A DNA stretch of 34,778 nucleotides, taken from an uncultured Acidimicrobiales bacterium (lineage in GTDB: Bacteria; Actinomycetota; Acidimicrobiia; Acidimicrobiales; SHLQ01). The translations under genes and the position numbers were made by a program. The DNA lies in assembly GCA_937934655.1 (NCBI GenBank), contig CALGZB010000102.1, positions 1 through 34,778 of the forward strand, in the 5' to 3' direction. Each line of letters begins with the position of its first letter. Position 1 is the first letter of the stretch. The notes under the pieces are model-generated. The model saw only the letters and a program-made list of their open reading frames with translations. It did not search any database and was not told the origin of the DNA. Positions 18,801 through 24,962 of the stretch are shown piece by piece.

Positions 18801-19273
18801 TTTACGAAGATCGGGAATCCGATTTCTGCCGCTTGTTCGAGGGCCGCATCGATATCGGTGATGGCGGGGGATTGTTGCAGAACCGGAAGTCCAGCGGCGA
18901 CAGCGGCGCCGTGTGCTCGTTGTTTGTTGCCGGTGAGGGTGAGCACCTCGGATGTGGGGCCAACAAAGATGATTCCTGCGGCTTCGCATGCCTCGGCCAT
19001 GTCGGGGTTCTCTGACACAAAGCCATAGCCAGGATAGATCGCGTCGGCGCCAGCTTCGAGAGCGGTGCGCACAATGGTGTCGATATCGAGGTAGGCCCGA
19101 ATGGGCTGGCCCCGATCGCCGATTTGGTAGGACTCGTCAGCCTTAAGGCGGTGGGGGCTGTTGCGATCTTCCCAGGTGTAGACGGCAACCGTTTCGATGC
19201 CGAGTTCTACGGCGGCACGAAAGGCCCGGACCGCGATTTCGCCCCGGTTGGCGACGAGCACTTTGGAAATCAT
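15890..19273 (-). CDS. pyc: Pyruvate carboxylase
   Basis: The enzyme adds bicarbonate to pyruvate with ATP and biotin, giving oxaloacetate for anaplerosis. With the start at MISKVLVANRGEIAVR the protein has 1127 residues, the usual single-chain length. The biotin carboxylase part (1-450) shows the glycine-rich ATP loop (158-170, KAAAGGGGRGLRM) and the MNPRIQVEH segment near 289. The carboxyltransferase part begins near 520 with DTTLRDAHQ (528-536), and the biotinyl domain at the end carries EAMKMES with the biotin-accepting lysine near 1091. A GAGGAA sequence just upstream of the ATG at 19273 supports this start. An in-frame extension to 19372 is open but has no family similarity. The small SRPBCC-like gene follows after nine bases. 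Confidence 0.97.
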   Translation of the reverse strand: MISKVLVANRGEIAVRAFRAAVELGIETVAVYTWEDRNSPHRLKADESYQIGDRGQPIRAYLDIDTIVRTALEAGADAIYPGYGFVSENPDMAEACEAAGIIFVGPTSEVLTLTGNKQRAHGAAVAAGLPVLQQSPAITDIDAALEQAAEIGFPIFVKAAAGGGGRGLRMVPTPDLLADAIDSAVREAESAFGDPAVFLEQAVVNPRHIEVQIVGDGQGGVVHLFERDCSVQRRHQKVVEIAPAPNLDPALRDQLCSDAVRFAESINYRNAGTVEFLVDEAGTYVFIEMNPRIQVEHTVTEETTDVDLVQTQLRVASGMTLADIGLAQDTIYQRGAALQCRITTEDPSNGFRPDTGRIVAYRQPGGAGVRLDGGNGYAGAEISPYFDSLLVKLTCRGQDFETAVARATRALAEFRVRGLTTNLGYLMAVLADDDFVNGRVTTSFIDDRPELTAGTQSSDRATKLLRYLGDVTVNQPNGEAPTVLDPSEKLPPRQAGEPPAGTKQRLDTDGPEAFATWLRENKTPQITDTTLRDAHQSILATRVRTIDLVVGARHIAHSTPTLLSLEAWGGATFDVAIRFLKENPWQRLERIREAAPNICLQMLLRGRNTVGYSPYPDTVAKAFVREAQRTGVDIFRIFDAFNNIEQMKPAIDAVLETSAIAQGTICYTGDVSSPAENLYTVDYYLERAAELVDAGVHVLALKDMAGLLRAPAARTLVSALREAFDVPLVLHSHDTTGGQVATYLAAIEAGVDAVDCAAAPLSGMTSQPSMPAVIAATDHTEHATGLPLGELAAMEPYWEAVRRMYRPFEAGLASPTGRVYRHEIPGGQLSNLRQQAIALGLGDRFDEIEDRYADVNALLGNVIKVTPSSKVVGDLALQLVANGVSTEQLEADPSAVDLPDSVIGFLHGNLGDPPGGWPEPFRTRAIEGRRSKAELVPLSEEETAALASTTAAETLSRLLFATPYREFVEHQLAFGDVSVLPTRLFLYGMNPSESDIPIGLERGVRLLVGLDAIGEPDRRGMRQVVFRLNGQIRSLEIRDRGVANDVTEAEKADPTNPGHIAAPFHGIVNLKVAIGDVVEAGDPVAIIEAMKMESVIRSPGAGVVQRLALTSAAAVESGDLLLIVAPE

Positions 19274-19304
19274 GAGTTCCTCGTTGGTTGGGAGCAGCAT
19301 TCCG

Positions 19305-19310
19305 ACCCTA
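19305..19310 (-). promoter_or_regulatory. Possible -10 element (TAGGGT) for pyc
   Basis: TAGGGT on the minus strand would start transcription near 19300, leaving a leader of about 27-30 nt that includes the GAGGAA ribosome binding site before the ATG at 19273. No clear -35 is present. Confidence 0.3.
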
Positions 19311-19461
19311 CAAGGCGGGCTCTGCGCTGGCTGGGAGTGGCACCTCGAGTAGCGGGGAAATTGCCAGTTCACAACTTTTTCGCAGTACTGACTTGACCAG
19401 CTCCTTGCAGAGACCTAGGTTTAAGCCCAGTCAATAGCAGGTCTGTTGTTGGTTAGATGTG

Positions 19462-19480
19462 AGTTAATAAACAGTTAATA
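19462..19480. promoter_or_regulatory. Direct repeat AGTTAATA x2, one helical turn apart
   Basis: Two identical octamers have an 11-bp period in the AT-rich segment. The spacing would present them on the same face of the helix to a dimeric or cooperative regulator. A role is inferred from position only. Confidence 0.35.
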
Positions 19481-19516
19481 CCAAGTCTGATAAACGTTTG
19501 TCTTAGTAAGTACTGT

Positions 19517-19544
19517 CGTAGCAAGTGGTCATCCGGTTGCTACG
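19517..19544. promoter_or_regulatory. Inverted repeat CGTAGCAA-N12-TTGCTACG, candidate operator
   Basis: Two perfect 8-bp arms (19517-19524 and 19537-19544) have centres 20 bp apart, about two helical turns. The left arm directly follows a TACTGT -10-like hexamer, so the site would cover the predicted transcription start of the ribbon-helix-helix gene. As RNA it could also form a hairpin in the leader. Confidence 0.45.
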
Positions 19545-19627
19545 TCGGTGCTAGCCAGGTGCCAGTAGTTCGCCGGGAAGACGATCGCTTGCAACTTGGC
19601 ACCCCCGAGGTTTCCGAGGTTTTTGTC

Positions 19628-19969
19628 ATGGCATCAAAAAAATCGCAACAATTCCGACTCGATGAACGCATCGAGCAATGTGCAGAGCGCAATGCCGGCG
19701 TGAGTTGGCCTATGCCCATCGACGCAAAACTCGATGCCGTGCTCGACATTGCCCGTGAAGATGGAACGCGCACCACCCGCAAAGAGCTCATTGCCGCGAT
19801 GCTGTTCGATTTCGATCCCGATGCCGACTACATCGCCGATCTGCTTCGTCGCTACCGCCGAGCCACCGTGTACGACGTCACCATGATCGACCTGCCCGAC
19901 GGCGAGAACGTCATCGAACTTCACCAGCACGGCCCGGGCCCTCGTCCTCGTGACACCGGCGCGATCTAG
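19628..19969 (+). CDS. Small ribbon-helix-helix-like (CopG/Arc type) protein
   Basis: The 113-residue protein starts at the ATG at 19628, eight bases after a GAGG (19616-19619). An upstream in-frame start at 19559 is open but would run through that site. Residues 26-60 fit a ribbon-helix-helix pattern: a short strand (WPMPI), helix A (DAKLDAVLDIARE), a GTRTT turn, and helix B (RKELIAAMLFDF). The remainder is an acidic stretch, a basic RRYRRATVYDV segment and a proline-rich tail. Such folds often bind DNA as dimers and repress their own promoter or act as antitoxins. No toxin gene is adjacent. The unusual leader with repeats supports a regulatory role. The specific function is unknown. Confidence 0.7.
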   Translation: MASKKSQQFRLDERIEQCAERNAGVSWPMPIDAKLDAVLDIAREDGTRTTRKELIAAMLFDFDPDADYIADLLRRYRRATVYDVTMIDLPDGENVIELHQHGPGPRPRDTGAI

Positions 19970-19998
19970 CACGCTTCGCTAGCGCACATTCCTTTCCC

Positions 19999-20020
19999 CG
20001 GGGCCTTTCCTCCGGCCCCG
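19999..20020 (+). terminator. GC-rich hairpin after the ribbon-helix-helix gene
   Basis: A 7-bp stem CGGGGCC/GGCCCCG (19999-20005 and 20014-20020) has an 8-nt loop and begins 30 nt past the stop codon. There is no T run. Confidence 0.45.
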
Positions 20021-20076
20021 CTCCCCGTAACAAGACCCCACAAGAAGAAAAACAGTCCCCACAAGCTTCCCCGCGA

Positions 20077-20132
20077 AACGAGACCGGAGGTTCTGCCCCC
20101 CCGGTTTGCCCACCGAAAGCTCCGGTCTCGTT
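20077..20132. terminator. 13-bp perfect inverted repeat upstream of the EamA gene
   Basis: AACGAGACCGGAG (20077-20089) pairs perfectly with 20120-20132 around a 30-nt loop that contains a smaller CGGT/ACCG stem. It ends 30 nt before the EamA start codon. It could be a second terminator for the preceding gene or a regulatory structure. Confidence 0.5.
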
Positions 20133-20150
20133 GGGGGAGTGCCACCATGG

Positions 20151-20156
20151 CAGACT
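20151..20156 (+). promoter_or_regulatory. Weak -10-like box (CAGACT) before the EamA start
   Basis: CAGACT differs from TAnnnT at the first base and lies exactly six bases before the GTG at 20163, with no ribosome binding site at the usual distance. A leaderless start is possible. Confidence 0.25.
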
Positions 20157-20162
20157 GACCGC

Positions 20163-21041
20163 GTGGCTGTCCCTGGAACTTCTGAGACCGCGCCGTTTCA
20201 GCCGCTTGATTTCGGCCTGCTGCTCACCGCCGCTGGCATCTGGGGTTCATCGTTTCTTTTGATGGCGATCGGTCTCGACGCATTCCACCCCGGTTTGGTG
20301 ACCTTGCTCCGAGTGGGTTTCGGGCTGGTGACACTTTGGATGTTTCCGAGCGCTCGAAAACCAGTACCTCGTGAGGCATGGGGCCGTATTGCGGTGCTTG
20401 GTGTGGTGTGGCTTGGACTTCCACTAACGATGTTTCCGCTGGCCCAACAATGGATTGACTCATCGATCACGGGGATGCTGAACGCGGGTATGCCGATCAT
20501 GGCGGTCATCGTGGCGGCGCTGGCCTTCGGTATACCGACCAGCGGCATGAAACTGGTCGGGGTGTTTGTCGGGCTCGTGGGTATCGGGTTTATTGGGATC
20601 CCAACAGCGCAGGCCGGCAATACCAATGTGGTGGGCGTCGCCCTCATCCTGCTGGCTGTTGCCTCCTACGGTGTGGCAGCAAACCTGGCGGGTCCGCTAC
20701 AGCGTGAGTTCGGTGCGGTAGCGGTAGTTGCTCGGGCCCTCGTGGTTGCCGCCATCGTGGTCTTGCCGTTCGGTATCTACGGCGCAACCGATTCCACCTT
20801 CGCCTGGGGCCCGCTTGTGGCGTGTATGGCGCTTGGAGCGGGAGGCACCGGCATCGCCTACGTTGCTGGCGCCATGCTCAGTGGGCGAGTGGGTGCAGTC
20901 CGAATGTCGGTTGCGACCTATCTCATCCCCGTGGTCTCGGCAGTGCTCGGAGTGGTGTTCCGGGGCGAGGTCATCGGGACGATGGCCATCGTCGGCACGA
21001 TCATCGTGCTCTCGGGCGCGTTTTTGACCACTCGGGGCTAG
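20163..21041 (+). CDS. EamA/DMT-family membrane transporter
   Basis: The 292-residue protein has about ten hydrophobic segments arranged as two EamA repeats, the classic ten-helix drug/metabolite transporter design. Typical family residues include GIWGSSFLLMAIGL in helix 1, NAGMPIMAVIVAAL in the first half, and YLIPVVSAVLGVVFRGEVI in the second. The substrate could be an amino acid, a metabolite or a drug; it cannot be told from sequence. I chose the GTG at 20163 because an earlier in-frame start at 20106 would add residues encoded by the large hairpin, which look non-coding. The gene is convergent with the glycosyltransferase pair and overlaps the end of the first by four bases. Confidence 0.88.
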   Translation: MAVPGTSETAPFQPLDFGLLLTAAGIWGSSFLLMAIGLDAFHPGLVTLLRVGFGLVTLWMFPSARKPVPREAWGRIAVLGVVWLGLPLTMFPLAQQWIDSSITGMLNAGMPIMAVIVAALAFGIPTSGMKLVGVFVGLVGIGFIGIPTAQAGNTNVVGVALILLAVASYGVAANLAGPLQREFGAVAVVARALVVAAIVVLPFGIYGATDSTFAWGPLVACMALGAGGTGIAYVAGAMLSGRVGAVRMSVATYLIPVVSAVLGVVFRGEVIGTMAIVGTIIVLSGAFLTTRG

Positions 21042-21988
21042 GTGAGGATTACTTCGTCCTCGAGCGTGCGAGTGATTTTGGTGGCCGCAGCAGTCCACAA
21101 ATCATCGACGCTGAGATCGCTGACCTCGCGTGACAGGACTAGACCGGTTTTGGCGAGTCCGTCCGCAATATCGGATTGGTGATCATCGACATGTTCGTTG
21201 AAGGCTGCGCGGCGAGGGACAACGATAGGACACTTGCCAGATCGTAAAGAGGTAAGCACCGAACCGCAGCCTGCGTGCGCAACGATGAGGTCGGCGGCCT
21301 GGATCTCTTGCTCGAGTTCGTTTGAGGGCATCGATTGCACCACTCGGCCGCGAAGGTTGCGCTTCGAGGCAGCACCGATCTGCCAGAGAACATCAGCGTC
21401 AGCCGGGAGGAGGGTGTCGAGTTTCTCGATCAATCGGTCGAAGGGGTATCGATCAAGCGTTCCCAGTGTGACGACCACGCGAGGCGACGGCGGCGGGTCG
21501 CAGACCAGGCCGGGGTCTTCAGCGCGAAATCCCCCAAACACCGACGACACCACACCCCAGCTGGGCCCACGCCAACCAGTGGCTTGGGCGTGAACCCGAA
21601 CCCCCGGCGAACGCATGAGAATCTTGGCGGTAACCGACGGTGCAGTGAAACGTGCGGCACTTTCGATGTAGTGAGACTCAGCGCCGAACAGCGGGCCAAG
21701 CGGCAGAAATGAGGTGGCAACGGCGGCGCCGGTAGAGATGATGCGATCGGGCTTGTATGCACGAATAATCTTCGATGCGCGGGCCAAGGTAAGGATCGAC
21801 CGTCCGATGTCTCGCTGGCCGATGTACGGCACGAACTCAACGTCTCGGCCTTCCAGCATCGACCGGCTTTGAATGCCGTCAAAGGTCACCCACAGAGGCG
21901 AACTGGAGGCCGGCTCGAGCCGCGCCGCCAACTCGACGAGTTCGGTGAGGTGGCCGCCGGTTGAAGCGACGAGTAGATCTCTGCTCAT
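21038..21988 (-). CDS. Alg14-Alg13-like fused UDP-sugar glycosyltransferase (MurG/GT28 type)
   Basis: In many species this enzyme is split into a membrane-anchoring half and a catalytic half; here both are in one 316-residue chain. The Alg14-like half (1-165) begins with LLVASTGGHLTEL and contains DRIISTGAAVATSF. The Alg13-like half (about 168-316) begins with RVVVTLGTLDRYPFDRL and carries the sugar-nucleotide site near 237-259, AHAGCGSVLTSLRSGK. These proteins usually transfer GlcNAc or a related sugar to a lipid-linked acceptor for surface polysaccharide. The ATG at 21988 lies one base after the stop of the upstream GT2 gene, so the two are translationally coupled. The open frame further upstream overlaps GT2 and lacks family similarity. 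Confidence 0.85.
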   Translation of the reverse strand: MSRDLLVASTGGHLTELVELAARLEPASSSPLWVTFDGIQSRSMLEGRDVEFVPYIGQRDIGRSILTLARASKIIRAYKPDRIISTGAAVATSFLPLGPLFGAESHYIESAARFTAPSVTAKILMRSPGVRVHAQATGWRGPSWGVVSSVFGGFRAEDPGLVCDPPPSPRVVVTLGTLDRYPFDRLIEKLDTLLPADADVLWQIGAASKRNLRGRVVQSMPSNELEQEIQAADLIVAHAGCGSVLTSLRSGKCPIVVPRRAAFNEHVDDHQSDIADGLAKTGLVLSREVSDLSVDDLWTAAATKITRTLEDEVILT

Positions 21989-21989
21989 C

Positions 21990-22853
21990 TCAGCCCCGGG
22001 TCGATCGGTCTTGGGTCCACTCGGAAGTGCCGTCGCGGCTGAGCCGGAGGTGGCCGGCGAGTCGAGCCCACACCTTGACGCCGGCATAAATAGCGACACC
22101 TGCCCAATCGCTGGGGCTGGCAAGTTCGTCGGCGAGCCAACCGTGGCCTTGGGCAAACGCCTCGTCAGACGCACGGTCTAGGGCTTCGGGAAATTCATCG
22201 TGGAACTGGGCAACGGCAGTGTGGCGCCGTATCTCGATGCGAACCAGGTCACGAACCCGCCGCGGAAGAGCCGGGGTAAAGGTTGCGCCTTTGACCGAAA
22301 GCCGTTCATGAGGGTCGAACGACATGGGAATGAACATGTCGTCGGCAAGAAGATCAGGGAACTCGTCGAATCGAGCTCGGGCATCTTTGGAGATCCCGTA
22401 GAAACCAGCACCGACCAGGTTGCCCGACGTGAAGTAGGGGCTTCGTTGCCAGATGCGATGGAACTGGCCGGCCATCCAACTCGCCTTGCTGGTATCGAAC
22501 CGCATAGTTGGCGCAGCAACCGGGAGTCCGGTTTCGGCCATAGCGTCGATCATCGTTTTGATGCAGCCGTCGGAAAGGGTGACATCGGCATCGACAAAGA
22601 ACTTCGGAAAGAACGTGGCCTCGACATCGCCGAGGTTGAGTGCGGCAACCTTTGATGCAACCGGACTTTCGAGCAACCGAACGGTGGGGTAGTCGCTCGC
22701 AACAATCTCGGCCGTGCGGTCGCTGCACCCGTTACACACCACCAACACCTCGTACTCGTCGATCCCGTCTTGGGACACAACGGTGTCGAGACACTGACGA
22801 ATGACCGATTCTTCGTTATGGGCGGGGATAATTACTGAGGCTGCGCGTGGCAC
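21990..22853 (-). CDS. GT2-family glycosyltransferase
   Basis: The protein has a classic GT-A start, ASVIIPAHNEESVIRQCL, followed by YEVLVVCNGCSDRTAEI and the DAD metal-binding motif (residues 88-90) in FFVDADVTLSDG. A later LLADDMFIPM segment may hold the catalytic acid. It would transfer a sugar from a nucleotide donor, probably together with the coupled GT28-type enzyme for a glycolipid or polysaccharide. The start is uncertain. The GTG at 22853 gives 287 residues and places the GT-A core at the very N-terminus. The frame is open back to 22997, but that part overlaps the divergent gene's promoter and start. No ribosome binding site is clear at either position. Confidence 0.8.
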   Translation of the reverse strand: MPRAASVIIPAHNEESVIRQCLDTVVSQDGIDEYEVLVVCNGCSDRTAEIVASDYPTVRLLESPVASKVAALNLGDVEATFFPKFFVDADVTLSDGCIKTMIDAMAETGLPVAAPTMRFDTSKASWMAGQFHRIWQRSPYFTSGNLVGAGFYGISKDARARFDEFPDLLADDMFIPMSFDPHERLSVKGATFTPALPRRVRDLVRIEIRRHTAVAQFHDEFPEALDRASDEAFAQGHGWLADELASPSDWAGVAIYAGVKVWARLAGHLRLSRDGTSEWTQDRSTRG

Positions 22854-22938
22854 ATGGTTGGTATCGGCGAGAACCGTCGTGCGCTTGACTCCAACTATGT
22901 AGTTCCTGGAACAGAACCAACGCGTGGGCTGGTAGAAC

Positions 22939-23841
22939 GTGCGTGTGTCTTTTCTCGACGGAATTCTCGATCGGTTTGGCGAGCGCAAGGCGGCCAAACG
23001 TGCTGCCGAGCAGCTCTCCCGCGATCAAACGGCGGCGTGGGACGCCTACTGGGCAACATTGGTGGCGCTCACCACTCGTCCGGAGATGGCGGCCTTCGGT
23101 CTTGCCGCCGCTACCGGTCAGCAACCCGCATCGATCATGGGCGACCTTGAGGACGCCGGCGTCCTGCGGGCCGATGTGGAGGCAGCTCGCTCTGAGGCCG
23201 CCCGATTCGTCGATCATCAGCAGCTCTTCAACCTCGAGCGCCACGCGCTGGACCTCCTCGTCAACCGGGTCGTTGACAACGACGGCATGGTCGATCAGGG
23301 CGAGTACGGCCAGGTCTTTGCCTGCTCAGCGTTGCTCGGTTCTGACCGGATGTCCCCGCAGAGCATTGCCCGGTTCCAGTTTGGCCGGATTAACGCTGGC
23401 TATCTTCCCGATCCGGTCGATCCGGTTTCGTTGATTCTCAAGCGCGGCGAGTCCTGCTATTTCGACCATGAGGCGAGGCTTGTGGCTGCGCCAAAGGGCA
23501 TGTCGGCAACCGCACAAACATCAGGTGTGGCGATTCCCCTCGGCCGGCAAACGGGGTGGTCCTGGCTTGGGTCTGAGGATTCCGCTACCGCCCTCGAGCC
23601 ATCGGGGTTCGAGGTGGTCGATGCCGGGCGGGTTGCGATCACCGACCGACGCATGGTGTTTACCGGTTCGTCAAAGAGCATCGACATGCGCCTGAGCAAA
23701 CTCAACGCGGCGTGGGTTGCGGGACCAGTGGTTACCTTGCATCGCTCCGATCGGGTCAAGCCGACGCTCATCGAGTTGCCCGATGCCAGCGAAGATCTCG
23801 CCGCCGCGCTGTTGGTGCTCCTGACCCGGTCGAGCGATTAG
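22939..23841 (+). CDS. Conserved-looking protein with C-terminal PH/GRAM-like domain
   Basis: I do not recognise a named family for the whole 300-residue protein. Residues 1-160 are mainly helical and charged, with no signal peptide or membrane segment. From about 163 the pattern LILKRGESCYFD followed by AGRVAITDRRMVFTGSS (229-245), then alternating strands and a final helix (DASEDLAAALLVLL), fits the bacterial PH or GRAM-like fold, which often mediates lipid or protein binding. A GTG at 22945 is an alternative start. The gene is divergent from GT2 and overlaps the end of the convergent oxidoreductase by four bases. Its role is unknown. Confidence 0.7.
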   Translation: MRVSFLDGILDRFGERKAAKRAAEQLSRDQTAAWDAYWATLVALTTRPEMAAFGLAAATGQQPASIMGDLEDAGVLRADVEAARSEAARFVDHQQLFNLERHALDLLVNRVVDNDGMVDQGEYGQVFACSALLGSDRMSPQSIARFQFGRINAGYLPDPVDPVSLILKRGESCYFDHEARLVAAPKGMSATAQTSGVAIPLGRQTGWSWLGSEDSATALEPSGFEVVDAGRVAITDRRMVFTGSSKSIDMRLSKLNAAWVAGPVVTLHRSDRVKPTLIELPDASEDLAAALLVLLTRSSD

Positions 23842-24860
23842 TCGTTCCGGCCGTTCCATGCTTCGGCGAGCAGTTCATAGGAACGCACGCGGGCGTCGTG
23901 ACCATGAGTGATCGTGACTACCACCAACTCGTCAGCGGCAAACTCGTCGACAAGCTCTTCGAGTTGCTTCGTCACCTCGGCTGGATTGCCGACGATGAGT
24001 GGCTTCGGTTGCTGCTGAACGGTAGAAACCGAAAGCGGTGAGCGGGGCTCGGCTGCGCTACCCGGAGGCGGGATCTTCCCGCCTACGCCACGAGCGCGCC
24101 AGGCGTGGATGCTGCTGGCTAGATGTTCGGCTTCCTCGGTGGTTTCGGCGCAGATGACCGCAGTGGCGACCGCCACCCAGGGTTTCGGAAACTCAAGGCT
24201 TGCCTGATACTGCGCCCGGTACGCGTGAAGAAGTTCTGCGCCTGTCGGATTGATGAAATGTGCCCAGCCAATCGGGAGCCCGAGGTGGGCCGCAAGCGCA
24301 ACTGAATCCTGGCTCGAAGCGAGCAGCCACATCTCGGGGACGCCTGCGGTTTCGGGACGAGCCCGAACATTGAATACGGGGGAGTCAGCCGGTACATCGT
24401 CGTTGAGAAACTGCTGGACTTCCTCGACCATCGAGGGGTAATACTCGACGCCGATTGGGTCGCCGTTTTGTGCGAGAGCTCGAGCGGTGATCGGGTCTGA
24501 CCCGGGAGCCCGACCCAATCCCAAGTCGATCCGACCGGGATGTAACGCCTCGAGAACTCGGAAGTTCTCGGCCACCTTTAGGGGGCTGTAGTGCGACAAC
24601 ATGACGCCGGCTGAACCAACCCGAATCGTGGTGGTGTTCGCGGCAATATGGCCGATCAAGATCTCCGGGCTTGAGCCGGCGAGTCCTCCGCTGTTGTGGT
24701 GTTCGGCAACCCAGTAGCGGTGGTAACCGAACTGCTCGGTTGCCCGGGCGAGGCGAGTCGAGTTGGCCAGCGCGTCCGCTGCCGTGGAGCCCTCGGGAAT
24801 CGGCGACTGATCGAGCACCGACAACGGAGTCTGGCTCGATTGCTGGGCCGAACGGCTCAT
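23838..24860 (-). CDS. Luciferase-like oxidoreductase, MsnO8/YhbW-like group
   Basis: The 340-residue protein matches the luciferase family oxidoreductase group that includes E. coli YhbW. Visible elements are the opening PLSVLDQSPIPEG, YHRYWVAEHHN near 60, RVGSAGVMLSHYSPLKVAENF near 105, and HPGRIDLGLGRAPGSDP near 130. The product probably uses a reduced flavin or F420 to act on a small organic substrate that cannot be named. The ATG at 24860 follows a GGGGG-containing ribosome site and gives the family start. A longer frame to 24896 is open but unsupported. The gene lies divergent to the large surface protein gene, 102 bp apart. It shares only fold-level similarity with the other LLM gene at 7.6 kb. 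Confidence 0.88.
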   Translation of the reverse strand: MSRSAQQSSQTPLSVLDQSPIPEGSTAADALANSTRLARATEQFGYHRYWVAEHHNSGGLAGSSPEILIGHIAANTTTIRVGSAGVMLSHYSPLKVAENFRVLEALHPGRIDLGLGRAPGSDPITARALAQNGDPIGVEYYPSMVEEVQQFLNDDVPADSPVFNVRARPETAGVPEMWLLASSQDSVALAAHLGLPIGWAHFINPTGAELLHAYRAQYQASLEFPKPWVAVATAVICAETTEEAEHLASSIHAWRARGVGGKIPPPGSAAEPRSPLSVSTVQQQPKPLIVGNPAEVTKQLEELVDEFAADELVVVTITHGHDARVRSYELLAEAWNGRND

Positions 24861-24962
24861 AAAGCCCCCATAACGAGTGTTTTGGACAACGTCCACCTTT
24901 CGTGAAGAACCGGTGCTCCGATTCGAATGAACCCTGCCACAAGTTTGTCTGGAATCTGAAAA

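Larger units (their letters stand above)
19274..19627. other. Gene-free divergent regulatory region (354 bp), partly AT-rich
   Basis: This region lies between the divergent pyc and ribbon-helix-helix genes. The segment 19410-19515 is clearly richer in A and T than its surroundings. It contains a direct repeat AGTTAATA at 19462-19469 and 19473-19480 (11 bp apart), the palindrome AAACGTTT (19492-19499), a TACTGT box (19511-19516) and the inverted repeat 19517-19544. I see no coding potential in it. Confidence 0.6.

Noticed and set aside
17666-19015. A 449-codon plus-strand open frame opposite pyc
   Set aside because: It mirrors the biotin carboxylase region of pyruvate carboxylase and shows no motif of its own.
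19274-19372. 33-residue N-terminal extension of pyruvate carboxylase
   Set aside because: The family start is MISKVLVANRGEIA, preceded by GAGGAA; the extension is unlike any carboxylase.
19559-19627. Longer N-terminus for the ribbon-helix-helix gene
   Set aside because: The extension runs through the GAGG ribosome site and part of the leader; the ATG at 19628 has proper spacing.
19628-19969. Toxin-antitoxin pair including the ribbon-helix-helix protein
   Set aside because: No toxin-like gene is adjacent; the next plus-strand gene is a membrane transporter after two hairpins.
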